A stretch of 64,000 nt of DNA, from contig JACKJV010000008.1 of NCBI GenBank assembly GCA_020637775.1, forward strand, positions 148,294 to 212,293, read 5' to 3'. Below are positions 44,130-54,433 of this stretch, in pieces. The stretch comes from Brucellaceae bacterium. Lineage in GTDB: Bacteria; Pseudomonadota; Alphaproteobacteria; Rhizobiales; Rhizobiaceae. Each line of letters opens with the position of its first letter. The first letter of the stretch is position 1. Below the pieces are notes generated by a model. That model was not told where the DNA came from. It saw only the letters and a list, made by a program, of their open reading frames with translations, and did no database searches. The translations under genes were made by a program, and so were the position numbers.

Positions 44130-45956
44130 ATGACCCTCCGCAACATCGCGATCATCGCGCACGTTGACCATGGCAAGACGACACTGGTTGACGAACTTCT
44201 CAAGCAGTCCGGCGCGTTTCGCGAAAACCAGCGCGTGGCCGAGCGTGCCATGGATTCCAACGATCTGGAAAAGGAGCGCGGCATCACCATCCTCGCCAAG
44301 GCGACTTCGGTGGAGTGGAACGGCACGCGCATCAACATCGTCGACACCCCCGGCCACGCCGATTTCGGCGGCGAGGTGGAGCGTATCCTGTCCATGGTGG
44401 ATGGCGCGGTCCTTCTCGTCGATGCCGCCGAAGGCCCGATGCCGCAGACCAAGTTCGTCGTCGGCAAGGCGCTGAAAGTCGGCCTCAAGCCAATCGTCGC
44501 GGTCAACAAGATCGACCGGCCCGATGCCCGCCCCGATGAGGTGCTCAACGAGGTGTTCGACCTCTTCGCCAATCTCGACGCCACCGACGAACAGCTCGAT
44601 TTTCCCGTCCTCTACGGTTCGGGCCGTGATGGCTGGATGAATGTCGCGCCCGAGGGCCCGAAGGACCAGGGCCTCGGCCCGCTCTTCGACCTGATCGTGC
44701 GCCATGTGCCGCAGCCGTCCGTGGAGGCGGGCCCGTTCCGCATGATCGGCACCATCCTCGAAGCCAATCCGTTCCTCGGCCGCATCATCACCGGCCGCAT
44801 TGCATCGGGTTCGGTGAAGCCGAACCAGCCGGTCAAGGTTCTCGATCGCGAGGGCAAGCTGCTGGAAACCGGCCGCGTCTCCAAGATCCTCGCTTTCCGC
44901 GGCCTTGAGCGCCAGCCCATCGAGGAAGGCCGCGCCGGCGATATCGTCGCCATTGCCGGCCTGCAGAAGGGCACCGTCGCCGACACGTTCTGCGATCCCT
45001 CCGTCACCGCGCCGATGGAAGCCCAGCCGATCGACCCGCCGACGGTCACCATGAGCTTCATCGTCAATGACAGCCCGCTGGCCGGCACCGAGGGCGACAA
45101 GGTGACCAGCCGCGTCATCCGCGACCGCCTGCTGAAGGAAGCGGAAGGCAACGTGGCGCTGAAGATCGAGGAGGCCGACGACAAGGATTCGTTCTATGTC
45201 TCGGGCCGCGGCGAATTGCAGCTTGCCGTTCTCATCGAGACCATGCGCCGCGAAGGCTTCGAACTTGCCGTTTCGCGTCCGCGCGTCGTCATGAAGAAAG
45301 ATGAGCACGGCCAGCTTCTCGAACCGGTCGAGGAAGTGGTCATCGACGTCGACGAGGAACATGCCGGCATCGTCGTCCAGAAGATGAGCGAGCGCAAGGC
45401 GGAGATGGTGGAACTGCGCCCGTCCGGCGGCAATCGCCAGCGCCTGGTCTTCTTCTGCCCGACGCGCGGCCTGATCGGCTACCAGTCCGAACTGCTGACC
45501 GACACGCGCGGCACGGCGATCATGAACCGCCTGTTCCACGACTACCAGCCCTACAAGGGCGAGATCGGCGGTCGCATCAACGGTGTGCTGATTGCCAACG
45601 AGGCCGGCGAGGCCGTGGCCTATGCGCTGTTCAACCTGGAAGACCGTGGCCCCATGGTCATCGATCCGGGCGCCAAGGTCTATGCCGGCATGATCATCGG
45701 CATTCACTCGCGCGACAACGATCTGGAAGTCAACGTGCTCAAGGGCAAGAAGCTGACCAACGTGCGCGCGGCCGGCAAGGACGAGGCCGTCAAGCTGACC
45801 CCGCCGATCCGCATGACGCTGGAACGCGCCCTGTCCTGGATCCAGGATGATGAACTGGTGGAAGTCACGCCGAAATCCATCCGCCTGCGCAAGCTCTATC
45901 TCGACACCCATGAGCGCAAGCGCTTCGAGAAGAGCCGCAACCTCGGCGCGGCATGA
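44130..45956 (+). CDS. typA: Ribosome-binding GTPase TypA/BipA
   Basis: TypA is a translational GTPase of the EF-G type that helps large-subunit assembly at low temperature and stress. The 608-residue product has the G motifs AHVDHGKTT (residues 10-18), DTPGHADF and [12 protein letters not shown], followed by EF-G-like domains and the TypA-specific C-terminus. ATG 44130 gives [13 protein letters not shown], the family start; an upstream reading from 44079 would add 17 residues. The stop overlaps the next start (ATGA). Confidence 0.97.
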   Translation: MTLRNIAIIAHVDHGKTTLVDELLKQSGAFRENQRVAERAMDSNDLEKERGITILAKATSVEWNGTRINIVDTPGHADFGGEVERILSMVDGAVLLVDAAEGPMPQTKFVVGKALKVGLKPIVAVNKIDRPDARPDEVLNEVFDLFANLDATDEQLDFPVLYGSGRDGWMNVAPEGPKDQGLGPLFDLIVRHVPQPSVEAGPFRMIGTILEANPFLGRIITGRIASGSVKPNQPVKVLDREGKLLETGRVSKILAFRGLERQPIEEGRAGDIVAIAGLQKGTVADTFCDPSVTAPMEAQPIDPPTVTMSFIVNDSPLAGTEGDKVTSRVIRDRLLKEAEGNVALKIEEADDKDSFYVSGRGELQLAVLIETMRREGFELAVSRPRVVMKKDEHGQLLEPVEEVVIDVDEEHAGIVVQKMSERKAEMVELRPSGGNRQRLVFFCPTRGLIGYQSELLTDTRGTAIMNRLFHDYQPYKGEIGGRINGVLIANEAGEAVAYALFNLEDRGPMVIDPGAKVYAGMIIGIHSRDNDLEVNVLKGKKLTNVRAAGKDEAVKLTPPIRMTLERALSWIQDDELVEVTPKSIRLRKLYLDTHERKRFEKSRNLGAA

Positions 45957-46606
45957 GCCGCACCCGGCAGATCGACCTCGCGACCTGGCCGCGCGCCGGC
46001 CAGTTCGCCCATTTCCGGGCCTATGCCCAGCCGCATTTCTCCATCACCGCGCCCATTGAGGTCACGCGCCTTGTGCGCCGGCTGAAGCCGGAGGGCGTCT
46101 CGGTCTTCAACGCATGCGTTTTCGCCATCACCGAAGGCGGAAATGCTGTGCCCGAATTCCGCACCCGCTTCGATGACACCGGCGTCCATGAACATGATGC
46201 CGTCGGCGCATCCTTCACGGTTCCGCTCGAAAAAGGCGGCTTCGCCTTTTGCGAAGTGGCCCGCGATCCCGACTTCACCGCATTCGACCATGCCTGCACC
46301 ACAGCCATCGCGGCGGCGCGCAAGCAATCCGGCCTGACGGACACGACGAAGGCGCAGGACGCATGGCTGTTCCTGTCATGCCTGCCCTGGCTGTCGTTCT
46401 CGGCCATGACGCATGCCCTGCGCGGCCCGGACGATAGCGTGCCGCGCATCGCCTGGGGCCGCTACCGGGAGGATGCGGCCGGCCGGCTCGTCATGCCGGT
46501 ATCGGTGCAGGTTCACCATGCGCTTGCCGACGGCGAACACGTGGCAGCCTTCTTTGCTGCCACACAGGCCGCGCTCGACGCCATCCGCACCGACATCATC
46601 GTCTGA
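45953..46606 (+). CDS. Chloramphenicol acetyltransferase-like acyltransferase
   Basis: The 217-residue product has the classic CAT fold and length. The catalytic motif VQVHHALADGEH lies near residues 186-197, with the HHxxxDG core at His188/His189. The N-terminal part ([24 protein letters not shown]) also matches the family, as does the SxPW segment (CLPWLSFSAMTHA). It is coupled to typA by an ATGA overlap. CAT homologues in chromosomes often have unknown acyl acceptors, so resistance cannot be assumed. Confidence 0.88.
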   Translation: MSRTRQIDLATWPRAGQFAHFRAYAQPHFSITAPIEVTRLVRRLKPEGVSVFNACVFAITEGGNAVPEFRTRFDDTGVHEHDAVGASFTVPLEKGGFAFCEVARDPDFTAFDHACTTAIAAARKQSGLTDTTKAQDAWLFLSCLPWLSFSAMTHALRGPDDSVPRIAWGRYREDAAGRLVMPVSVQVHHALADGEHVAAFFAATQAALDAIRTDIIV

Positions 46607-46622
46607 CCGGCATCGCCTGCCG

Positions 46623-47192
46623 TCAGCGCGCCATGCCGTGATAGGCGTCGTTCGGCTGCATGTCGGTCGCCGCCGCCATGCGGTTCGACATGTTGAAGAA
46701 AGCCGCCGTTGACGCGATGTCCCAGATGTCGCGCTCGCTCCACCCCGCATCGCGCAGGCCCTGCCGGTCGCCTTCCTCGATTGTCGCCGGTGCTTCCGTC
46801 AGCTTGACCGCGAAATCCAGCATCGCCTTCTGCTTGCCCGTCAGGTCGGCCACCCGATAGTTCATCACCATCTGTTCGCCCAGTTTCGGGTCACCCGACA
46901 ATTCGCGCACCGCCGCGCCATGCGCGGTCAGGCAATAGTAGCAATGGTTTACCGACGACACCGCCACCGCGATCATTTCGCGTTCCAGCTTTGTCAGGCC
47001 GGACGCGCCGAGCATCAGGTCATTGTACATGTCGGTGAAGGCGCGCAGCTTCTTGTCATCGAAGGAATAGGCCCGCAACACATTCGGCACCAGGCCGAGT
47101 TTTTCCTCGCACTTGTCGAAATAGGCCTGCGTTCCCTCGCTCACCGTCCCGAAACCGGGAATGTCGAGCGCGATGATCTTTTCATCGCCCAT
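46623..47192 (-). CDS. AhpD-like peroxidase-related protein
   Basis: This 189-residue carboxymuconolactone-decarboxylase/AhpD-fold protein carries the redox motif NHCYYCLTAHG (CxxC, then His 3 residues on), the pattern of alkylhydroperoxidase AhpD. It resembles the peroxidase-related enzymes with a long N-terminal extension. AAGGAG lies 8 bases before ATG 47192. It converges with the CAT-like gene and is divergent from the glutamate dehydrogenase gene. The reductant is unknown. Confidence 0.88.
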   Translation of the reverse strand: MGDEKIIALDIPGFGTVSEGTQAYFDKCEEKLGLVPNVLRAYSFDDKKLRAFTDMYNDLMLGASGLTKLEREMIAVAVSSVNHCYYCLTAHGAAVRELSGDPKLGEQMVMNYRVADLTGKQKAMLDFAVKLTEAPATIEEGDRQGLRDAGWSERDIWDIASTAAFFNMSNRMAAATDMQPNDAYHGMAR

Positions 47193-47383
47193 GCCGTCAT
47201 CTCCTTGAGATTTTACCGCTTCATCCTGTCCGGCGGGTCGCCAAACGGGCTCCATCTGTTACGATAAAGCAATTCCGGCGGTACAAGATACCGGTTTTGC
47301 ATGCCGGAAAGCGAAAAAAGCGCGGACATGCCGGCGCATGGCGCCGCATGAAGAACATGCGCGAAAGCGAGAGGGGAATCACC

Positions 47384-50300
47384 ATGGCGGGAACAAAGTC
47401 GGCGAGCCGCAAGAAGGCCGGGCAGGAATCGGAAAGGATCGTCCACGACCTGTTTCAGCGGCTGGCAGGGGCCGACGGCCAGCCCCACTACGAGGCGGAA
47501 GCGATCGCGGCGAGCGCCACCCTTGCCCACGACGCGCTCTGCCGCCATCGCAAGGGTCATGCCGTGGTCTCCATCGACACCCATGCCGATCTCAGCCAGG
47601 CGGGCAGGCCGGTCACCGCGGTCACGATCATCAACGACAACATGCCCTTCCTCTTTGATTCGGTCATGGGGGAGATCAACGAATCCTGTGGCGAACTGCT
47701 CTTCGTGGTGCATCCTGTGCTCGAAGTCAGCTTCGAGACCAGGGGCATCTGCGACATCCACGGCATCGCCAGGCGCCGCAATCCCGAAACCGGCCGCGAC
47801 CTTGTCTCGATGATCCAGATCCATGTGGCCAGGCTCGACGACGAGGACGCACGCGCCCTGCGCGCCCGGCTGGAAGCCATTCTCAAGCAGGTCCGCCATT
47901 CCGTGCATGACTGGCGCGACATGCTCATCCGCCTCGATCACGCCATCAGCGTCTATCGCCATGCGCAGGACACGCTGGACCGGCAGGCGACGGAAGAGGC
48001 GGCCGAGTTCCTTGAATGGCTGCGCGACGAGAACTTCACCTTCCTCGGCATGCGCGAATACACCTGGACCGGCGACGGCCGCAACGGCACGCTCAAGCGC
48101 AAGAGCGAGCGCGGTCTCGGCATCCTGCATGATCCCGATCTGCGCGTGCTGCGCCGCGGCGGCGAAGCGGTCACGACGACGCCGCAGATCCGGGAATTCA
48201 TGGCCGGCCCCGATCCGCTGATCGTCACCAAGGCCAATATCAAGTCGGTCGTCCACCGCCGGGTCTATCTCGACTATATCGGCGTCAAGACGTTCGACCG
48301 CAAAGGCGCCCTGACCGGCGAATTGCGGATCGTCGGCCTGTTCACCGGCTCCGCCTACACGCATTCGGTCATGCGCATTCCCTTCATCCGCTCCAAGGCC
48401 GAGCAGGTTCTCACCGATCTGGGTTTCGATCGCGGCGGCCATTCCGGCAAGGCCCTGCTCAACATCATGGAGACCTTCCCCCGCGACGAGCTTTTCCAGA
48501 TCGACCTGCCGACGCTGAAGAGCCATGCCAGCGCCATCCTGGCGCTGGGCGAACGACCGCGCCTGCGCGTCCTGCCACGGCCCGAAAAATTCGGCCGTTA
48601 CGTCTCGGTCATCGTCTATGTCCCGCGCGACCGCTACGACAGCCAGGTTCGCCAGAAGCTGGGTGACTATCTTGCCCGGGCCTATGACGGGCGCCTTTCG
48701 GCCTATTATCCCGACTTCCCCGAAGGCCCTTTGGCACGCGTCCATTTCATCATCGGACGCGACGGGACGGAGGCGCCAAAGGTCGACGTCGGCAGGCTGG
48801 AAGCCGATATCCGCGCCCTTGTGCGCACCTGGGAGGACGACCTCGCGGACGCCGCGCGGGAAAACGGCTACGATTCGCGCACCCGCGCCCTGGCCTCGGG
48901 ATTTCCGGCCGATTACCGCGCCATCACGCCGGCCGGCCGCGCCTTGCACGATGCCACGCTTCTGTCCGGGATTTCCGCCGACAATCCCTTTGTCGTCGAT
49001 TTCTACCGCGACGAAGACCATGACGAGACACACGCGGCCCTGAAGATCTTTCATCGCGGCGAACCGGTTTCGCTGTCCGGCCGGGTTCCCGCCCTGGAGA
49101 ACATGGGCCTCAAGGTGATCGCCGAGCGCACGTTCCAGACCAGTGCGTCCGATGGCGTGCCGGTCTACATCCACGACATGGAGGTGCAAAGCGCCGCCGG
49201 CAACGCCATCGATCTCGCCGACGATGGCGCATTGATGCAGGACACCTTTGCCGCCGCCTCGCGCGGCGCCGTCGATGACGACGCCTATAACGGCCTGTCC
49301 CATTCGGCAGGCCTGACCCATGAGCAGATCACCGTCCTGCGCACCTATGGCCGCTATCAGCAGCAGGCCGGCAGCACCTTCGGCCAGCCGGTGATCGCCA
49401 GCGCGCTGAATCGCTATCCGCTGATCGCCCGCGATCTCTACGACCTGTTCGACACGCGCTTCAATCCGGCCCGCTCAAAGGGCCGTGCGGAGGAATGCGA
49501 GCGCCTTCGCAAGTCCATAATCGGCAAGCTCGACAATGTGCCCGGCATCGACGAGGACACGATCCTGCGCCGCTATCTGACACTGATCGAAGCCACCATG
49601 CGCACGAACCGCTATGCCGCGCCGGTGGACGGCGTTCCGCCCCGCCAGCTCGCCGTCAAGCTCGACCCGCGTGGGATCCCCTTCCTGCCGGCGCCTCGGC
49701 CCGCGCATGAAATCTTCGTCTACGGGCTGGAAGTCGAAGGCGTGCACCTGCGGTTCGGGCCCGTCGCGCGTGGCGGACTACGCTGGTCCGACCGTTTGCA
49801 GGATTACCGCACCGAGGTTCTGGGTCTGGTCAAGGCGCAGCAGGTCAAGAATGCCGTCATCGTGCCGGTGGGTGCCAAGGGCGGTTTCGTTCCCAAGATG
49901 CTGCCGGCCGGCGGCAGCCGCGACGAGATCTTTCATGCCGGCCGCGAGGCCTACAAGTCCTTCATTTCCTCGCTCCTGTCGGTGACCGACAATCTTCAGG
50001 GCAGCGATGTCGTTCCACCGCAGGGCGTGGAACGGCTGGACGGCGACGATCCCTATTTCGTCGTCGCGGCGGACAAGGGAACGGCGACCTTCTCCGACAC
50101 CGCCAACGAGATCAGCCAGGCCTATGACTTCTGGCTCGACGATGCCTTCGCCTCCGGCGGATCGGCGGGTTACGATCACAAGAAGATGGGCATTACCGCG
50201 CGCGGCGCCTGGGAGGCGGTCAAGCGCCATTTTCGCGAGATGGACTGCGACATCCAGACCCAGCCCTTCACCGTGGCCGGTGTCGGCGACATGTCCGGCG

Positions 50301-52156
50301 ACGTGTTCGGCAATGGCATGCTGCTTTCCCCCTGCATCCGCCTGGTCGCCGCCTTCGACCATCGCGACATCTTCATCGATCCCGATCCCAACCCGGCGAC
50401 CAGCTTCGAGGAGCGCAAGCGCCTCTTCGACATGGGCCGGTCGAGCTGGCAGGATTACAACCTTTCCTACCTGTCCAAGGGCGGCGGCGTGTTCTCGCGC
50501 AACCAGAAGCTCATCAGGCTGCCGGCGGAAGCGGCCGAAGCCATCGGACTCGGCAAGACCGAAGCCTCCCCCAACGAGATTCTTTCCGCCATCCTGAAGA
50601 TGCGTGTCGATCTGCTCTGGTTCGGCGGCATCGGCACCTATATCCGCGCTTCCACCGAATCGAACGCCGATGCCGGCGACCGCGCCAATGACGCCATCCG
50701 TGTCACCGCGGCCGAGTTGCATTGCAAGGTGATCGGCGAGGGTGCCAATCTCGGCCTTACCCAGCGTGCGCGCATCGAGTTCGGACTCAATGGCGGGCGC
50801 TGCAATTCCGACGCCATCGACAATTCCGCCGGCGTCAATTCCTCCGACGTCGAGGTCAACATCAAGATCGCGCTGGCCGCGGCCATGCGCGACGGCAAGC
50901 TGTCACGCAAGGCGCGCAACACGCTTCTGGAAAAGATGACCGGCGAGGTGGCGGATCTCGTCCTGGAGACCAATTACGACCAGACGCTATGCATCTCGCA
51001 GACAGAGGCGCGCGGCATGGCGGACCTTGCCTATCAGGCGCGGCTGATGGAGCACCTGGAAAACCGGGGCCTGCTCGACCGCCGGGTGGAGCTGCTGCCC
51101 GACACCAAGGCGCTGTCCGAACGCCAGGCCCGCGGCGAACCGCTGACGCGCGCCGAGATCGGCGTATTGGTCTCCTATGCCAAGCTGGTGCTCTTCGGCG
51201 ACATCATGGCGACCGACCTGCCGGCCGACCCGCATTTCGAGCAGACGCTGATCGATTATTTTCCGGCCGAGATGCAGAAGAAATACCGTTCCGAGATCTG
51301 CGATCACCGCCTGCGTGCCGAGATCATCGCCACGGAACTGGCCAATGACGCAATCAATCGCGGCGGGCCGGCCTTCATCGTGCGCCAGCAGGACATGACC
51401 GGGCGCTCGGCCGTCGAGGCTGCGCGCGCCTTCGCCATTGCCCGCGACGGCTATGAACTCGATGCGCTCTATGCCAGCGTGGATGCGCTCGACAACAAGA
51501 TGCCGGGAAAGGCGCAATTGGGGCTTTATGCCCGCATTGCCCGCACCGTGATGAACGCCACCGCATGGCAATTGCGCAACGGCGACGCCGGTGAACCCGT
51601 CGAATCGGTGGTGGAAAGCCTGCGCAAGGGCCGAAAGGCGCTGGAAGCGGATCTGGCCGGCCTCCTGCCGGACTTCATGAAGGAACGGCTGGCCGACCGT
51701 TCCGCCCGCATGAAACATGACGGCACGCCTGCGGATCTGGCCAAGCGGATCGCGCTTCTGGGTGCCGAGGAACTGATCCCGGACATGATGCTCGTGGCCC
51801 GCGCATCCGGCGCCGACCTGCGCAAGGCCGCCCATGCCTTCTTCGCCGTGACCGACCTGTTCCGGCTTGGTCGCATCGAGGATGCCGCCCGGGCGATTTC
51901 GACCGGCGACTACTATGACGGACTTGCGCTTTCGCGCGCCGGTGCCATGATCGATGCTGCGCGCCGGGGCATCACCATTTCGGTTCTCTGCGACCATGGC
52001 AGCGGGGACGATCCCGTGGGGGCATGGCAGGAGGCCAATGAGGGGCGGATCCGGCGCACGCGTGAACGCATTCAGGCGCTGCTGGAATCGGGTGATCTGA
52101 CCGTCTCGCGCATGACGGTGGCCGCCGGCCTGATGGGCGATCTCGCCGGGGCATGA
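47384..52156 (+). CDS. gdhB: NAD-specific glutamate dehydrogenase, large type
   Basis: This 1590-residue enzyme belongs to the 180-kDa NAD-dependent glutamate dehydrogenases, which oxidise glutamate to 2-oxoglutarate and ammonia in catabolism. It has a long N-terminal regulatory region with ACT-like domains (residues about 1-650), the catalytic core with RGGLRWSDR, PVGAKGGFVPK and GVGDMSGDVFGNGMLLS, and a long C-terminal domain. GAGGGGAA lies 7 bases before ATG 47384. It is divergent from the AhpD-like gene; the 191-base gap should hold its promoter, but I see no clear boxes. Confidence 0.97.
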   Translation: MAGTKSASRKKAGQESERIVHDLFQRLAGADGQPHYEAEAIAASATLAHDALCRHRKGHAVVSIDTHADLSQAGRPVTAVTIINDNMPFLFDSVMGEINESCGELLFVVHPVLEVSFETRGICDIHGIARRRNPETGRDLVSMIQIHVARLDDEDARALRARLEAILKQVRHSVHDWRDMLIRLDHAISVYRHAQDTLDRQATEEAAEFLEWLRDENFTFLGMREYTWTGDGRNGTLKRKSERGLGILHDPDLRVLRRGGEAVTTTPQIREFMAGPDPLIVTKANIKSVVHRRVYLDYIGVKTFDRKGALTGELRIVGLFTGSAYTHSVMRIPFIRSKAEQVLTDLGFDRGGHSGKALLNIMETFPRDELFQIDLPTLKSHASAILALGERPRLRVLPRPEKFGRYVSVIVYVPRDRYDSQVRQKLGDYLARAYDGRLSAYYPDFPEGPLARVHFIIGRDGTEAPKVDVGRLEADIRALVRTWEDDLADAARENGYDSRTRALASGFPADYRAITPAGRALHDATLLSGISADNPFVVDFYRDEDHDETHAALKIFHRGEPVSLSGRVPALENMGLKVIAERTFQTSASDGVPVYIHDMEVQSAAGNAIDLADDGALMQDTFAAASRGAVDDDAYNGLSHSAGLTHEQITVLRTYGRYQQQAGSTFGQPVIASALNRYPLIARDLYDLFDTRFNPARSKGRAEECERLRKSIIGKLDNVPGIDEDTILRRYLTLIEATMRTNRYAAPVDGVPPRQLAVKLDPRGIPFLPAPRPAHEIFVYGLEVEGVHLRFGPVARGGLRWSDRLQDYRTEVLGLVKAQQVKNAVIVPVGAKGGFVPKMLPAGGSRDEIFHAGREAYKSFISSLLSVTDNLQGSDVVPPQGVERLDGDDPYFVVAADKGTATFSDTANEISQAYDFWLDDAFASGGSAGYDHKKMGITARGAWEAVKRHFREMDCDIQTQPFTVAGVGDMSGDVFGNGMLLSPCIRLVAAFDHRDIFIDPDPNPATSFEERKRLFDMGRSSWQDYNLSYLSKGGGVFSRNQKLIRLPAEAAEAIGLGKTEASPNEILSAILKMRVDLLWFGGIGTYIRASTESNADAGDRANDAIRVTAAELHCKVIGEGANLGLTQRARIEFGLNGGRCNSDAIDNSAGVNSSDVEVNIKIALAAAMRDGKLSRKARNTLLEKMTGEVADLVLETNYDQTLCISQTEARGMADLAYQARLMEHLENRGLLDRRVELLPDTKALSERQARGEPLTRAEIGVLVSYAKLVLFGDIMATDLPADPHFEQTLIDYFPAEMQKKYRSEICDHRLRAEIIATELANDAINRGGPAFIVRQQDMTGRSAVEAARAFAIARDGYELDALYASVDALDNKMPGKAQLGLYARIARTVMNATAWQLRNGDAGEPVESVVESLRKGRKALEADLAGLLPDFMKERLADRSARMKHDGTPADLAKRIALLGAEELIPDMMLVARASGADLRKAAHAFFAVTDLFRLGRIEDAARAISTGDYYDGLALSRAGAMIDAARRGITISVLCDHGSGDDPVGAWQEANEGRIRRTRERIQALLESGDLTVSRMTVAAGLMGDLAGA

Positions 52157-52192
52157 ATCGACCGCCATGGGCGGCAACGGGGACGGGACAAG

Positions 52193-53578
52193 ATGAGCGA
52201 ATTCGCGCTGCCGCCGGCCGGCCGCAAGGGTATCTGGGGCTGGATGCTTTTCGACTGGGCCGCGCAACCCTTTTTCACGGTGGTGACCACCTTCATCTTC
52301 GGCCCCTATTTCATCTCGCGCATGGCCTCCGATCCCGTGGCCGGGCAGGCCGCTTGGGGCTTTGCGGTAGCCGCCGGCGGACTGTTCATAGCCATCCTGT
52401 CGCCGGTCCTGGGCGCCATTGCCGACCATACCGGCCCGCGCAAGCCGTGGATCGGCGTCTTTGCCGTCATCAAGATCCTGGCCCTGTTCACGCTGTGGTG
52501 GGCCGAGCCCGGAGCCAGCCTTTTCTGGGTGGCGGCCGCCTTCACACTGGCCACCGTGGCGGCCGAATTTTCCATTGTCTTCAACGATTCCATGATGAAC
52601 CGGCTGGTACCGGAAAAGGAGATCGGCCGCATCTCCAACACCGCCTGGGGGCTGGGCTACATGGGCGGCATGATCGTGCTGGTCTTCGTCATCCTCTTTC
52701 TCGCCGCTTCTCCGGAAACGGGCCGCACCCTGATCGGCATCCCGCCGCTCTTCGGCCTCGATCCGGTCCAGGGCGAGGACGCCCGCGCCACCGGCCCCAT
52801 CGCCGCGCTCTGGTATCTCGTCTTCATTCTGCCGATGTTCCTGTTCACGCCCGATGCCCGCCAGGGAACCAGCACCACGAATGCCGTGGCCGCGGGGCTG
52901 GCGGATATCAGCCAGACCTTTCGCGAATTGCGCAAACGCGCCGGCATTGCCCGCTTCCTGATCGCCCGCATGATCTACCAGGATGGCGTCAACGCGCTCC
53001 TGGCGCTGGGCGGCGGCTTTGCCGCAAGCATGTTTGCCTGGTCGATCACCGAGATCGGCCTGTTCGGGATCATCCTCAACATCGTCGCCATTCCCGGATG
53101 CCTTATCGCCGGGCGCTTCGACGAGGTCTTCGGCTCCAAGCGCATCGTGCTGATCTGCGTCGCGATGCTGTTCGTCGCCACCATCGGCATCGTCTCCACC
53201 GGGCCGGGCTTCACCGCGTTCGGCCTTGTCGAGTTCGGCGGCGCCGATACGGGCGGTCTGTTCGGCACGCCGGCCGAACTGGCCTATATCGGTTTCGGCC
53301 TGCTCATCGGTGCGGCCTTCGGGCCGGTGCAGGCCTCCTCGCGCTCCTATATGGCCCGCTCGGTCACACCCGATGAAGCCGGACGCTATTTCGGCATCTA
53401 TGCGCTCGCCGGCCGGGCAACCAGTTTCCTGGCGCCCTTCCTCGTCGCAACCGTCACCCAGACCGCCGCGTCGCCCCGCGCCGGCATGGCCGTCATCTGC
53501 CTGTTCTTCATCGCCGGCTTCGTCATCCTGTTCAGCGCGCCGAAACCGGCGGAAAACCGTTCGGCGGCGCTGGCCTGA
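52193..53578 (+). CDS. MFS transporter, UMF1 family
   Basis: The 461-residue multi-spanning protein has the UMF1/Atg22-like opening GWMLFDWAAQPFFTVVTTFIFGPYF and the A-motif-like PVLGAIADHTGPRKPW. About 11-12 membrane helices are predicted, with a long loop rich in Gln/Arg in the middle (about residues 220-255). Substrates of this family in bacteria are mostly unknown. It lies 36 bases after the glutamate dehydrogenase gene and may be co-transcribed with it, so an amino acid-related role is possible. Confidence 0.88.
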   Translation: MSEFALPPAGRKGIWGWMLFDWAAQPFFTVVTTFIFGPYFISRMASDPVAGQAAWGFAVAAGGLFIAILSPVLGAIADHTGPRKPWIGVFAVIKILALFTLWWAEPGASLFWVAAAFTLATVAAEFSIVFNDSMMNRLVPEKEIGRISNTAWGLGYMGGMIVLVFVILFLAASPETGRTLIGIPPLFGLDPVQGEDARATGPIAALWYLVFILPMFLFTPDARQGTSTTNAVAAGLADISQTFRELRKRAGIARFLIARMIYQDGVNALLALGGGFAASMFAWSITEIGLFGIILNIVAIPGCLIAGRFDEVFGSKRIVLICVAMLFVATIGIVSTGPGFTAFGLVEFGGADTGGLFGTPAELAYIGFGLLIGAAFGPVQASSRSYMARSVTPDEAGRYFGIYALAGRATSFLAPFLVATVTQTAASPRAGMAVICLFFIAGFVILFSAPKPAENRSAALA

Positions 53579-53581
53579 ACG

Positions 53582-53618
53582 GCAAAAAGCGAAAGGCCGC
53601 CCCTGCCGGGACGGCCCT
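53582..53618 (-). terminator. Intrinsic terminator of the ffh-rpsP operon
   Basis: On the - strand GGCCGTCCC pairs with GGGGCGGCC (one mismatch, loop GGCA) and is followed by TTTCGCTTTTT, 26 bases after the rpsP stop. It may also stop the rightward MFS transcript. Confidence 0.65.
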
Positions 53619-53643
53619 GTGCATGACGGCAAAGCGCTTCCGG

Positions 53644-54039
53644 TTATTCGGAAGCGGCTTCCTCGGCCGGCGCGGCGGCAGCTTCGGCAGCGGCAGCGGC
53701 CGCTTCTTCCTCGCGCTGCTTCTGCTCTGCAATGCGCTCCTGCGCCTTCTTGCCCGGCTCGGCCTTTTTCGGGTTGCTGCGCTCGGGGCGCTTGGCAATG
53801 CCGGCCTGGTCGAGGAAACGCAGCACGCGGTCGGTCGGCAGTGCGCCGTTTTCCAGCCAGTGCTTGATGCGCTCCTCGTTCAGGGTGATGCGGTCGCCGT
53901 CCTTGGGCAGCATCGGGTTCCAGGCGCCGACGCGCTCGATGAAGCGGCCGTCGCGCGGGGCACGCACGTCGGCAATGACGATGTGATAGTACGGGCGCTT
54001 CTTGGAGCCAGCGCGGGCCAGACGGATTTTCAGTGCCAT
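53644..54039 (-). CDS. rpsP: 30S ribosomal protein S16
   Basis: S16 is an assembly protein of the small subunit. The N-terminal 85 residues ([23 protein letters not shown]...WNPM) are highly conserved. The 131-residue protein is longer than the E. coli one (82) because of a C-terminal extension rich in Lys, Glu and Ala, usual in alphaproteobacteria. It follows the chorismate mutase gene; rimM and trmD, which normally come next, are absent. Confidence 0.98.
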   Translation of the reverse strand: MALKIRLARAGSKKRPYYHIVIADVRAPRDGRFIERVGAWNPMLPKDGDRITLNEERIKHWLENGALPTDRVLRFLDQAGIAKRPERSNPKKAEPGKKAQERIAEQKQREEEAAAAAAEAAAAPAEEAASE

Positions 54040-54096
54040 GGTCTACTCCTGTCGATTCTGATCCGTTTCAATGCATGCATGCCTTCGGGTCTTCCC

Positions 54097-54426
54097 TCAG
54101 GCGGTCTGTTCATCCTCCGCAGCACGGGCCGCGATGGCCTCGTGATGGCGGATCACCTCCCTGATGATGAAGGCGAGGAATTTCTCGGCGAAGTCGGGAT
54201 CCATGCCCGCCTCGTCGGCCAGCCGGCGCAACCGCTCGATCTGCCGCGCCTCGCGGTCGGGATCGGATGGCGGCAGGTCGTGCTGCGCCTTCAGCTCGCC
54301 CACCTTCTGGGTGCAGCGGAAGCGTTCTGCCAGTGTGTGGATCAGCACCGCGTCGAAATTGTCGATCGACCGGCGCAGGTCCTTCAGCACGTCGCGGGCG
54401 CGCGCAATGTCTTTGTTGTCGCTCAT
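54097..54426 (-). CDS. Chorismate mutase, AroQ type
   Basis: Chorismate mutase converts chorismate to prephenate for Phe and Tyr synthesis. The 109-residue all-helical domain has the typical Arg/Lys/Glu active-site pattern (LKDLRRSIDNFDAVLIHTLAERF...KVGELKAQHDLPPSDPDREAR). ATG 54426 lies 7 bases after the ffh stop, with GAGGGCG upstream; longer readings overlap ffh. It sits between ffh and rpsP, the regular rhizobial place. Confidence 0.92.
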   Translation of the reverse strand: MSDNKDIARARDVLKDLRRSIDNFDAVLIHTLAERFRCTQKVGELKAQHDLPPSDPDREARQIERLRRLADEAGMDPDFAEKFLAFIIREVIRHHEAIAARAAEDEQTA

Positions 54427-54433
54427 TGCGCCC

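Noticed and set aside
42519..45911. 1130-codon open frame on the - strand opposite dxr and typA.
   Set aside because: It covers two conserved genes in reverse, has no recognisable domain, and arises from low stop frequency in GC-rich codon-biased DNA.
45953..46606. Acquired chloramphenicol-resistance gene.
   Set aside because: There are no mobile element signatures, base composition equals that of its neighbours and the gene overlaps typA, so it looks like a resident chromosomal gene.
50987..53632. 881-codon open frame on the - strand opposite the glutamate dehydrogenase and MFS genes.
   Set aside because: It is antisense to conserved coding sequence over its whole length and full of charged low-complexity stretches.
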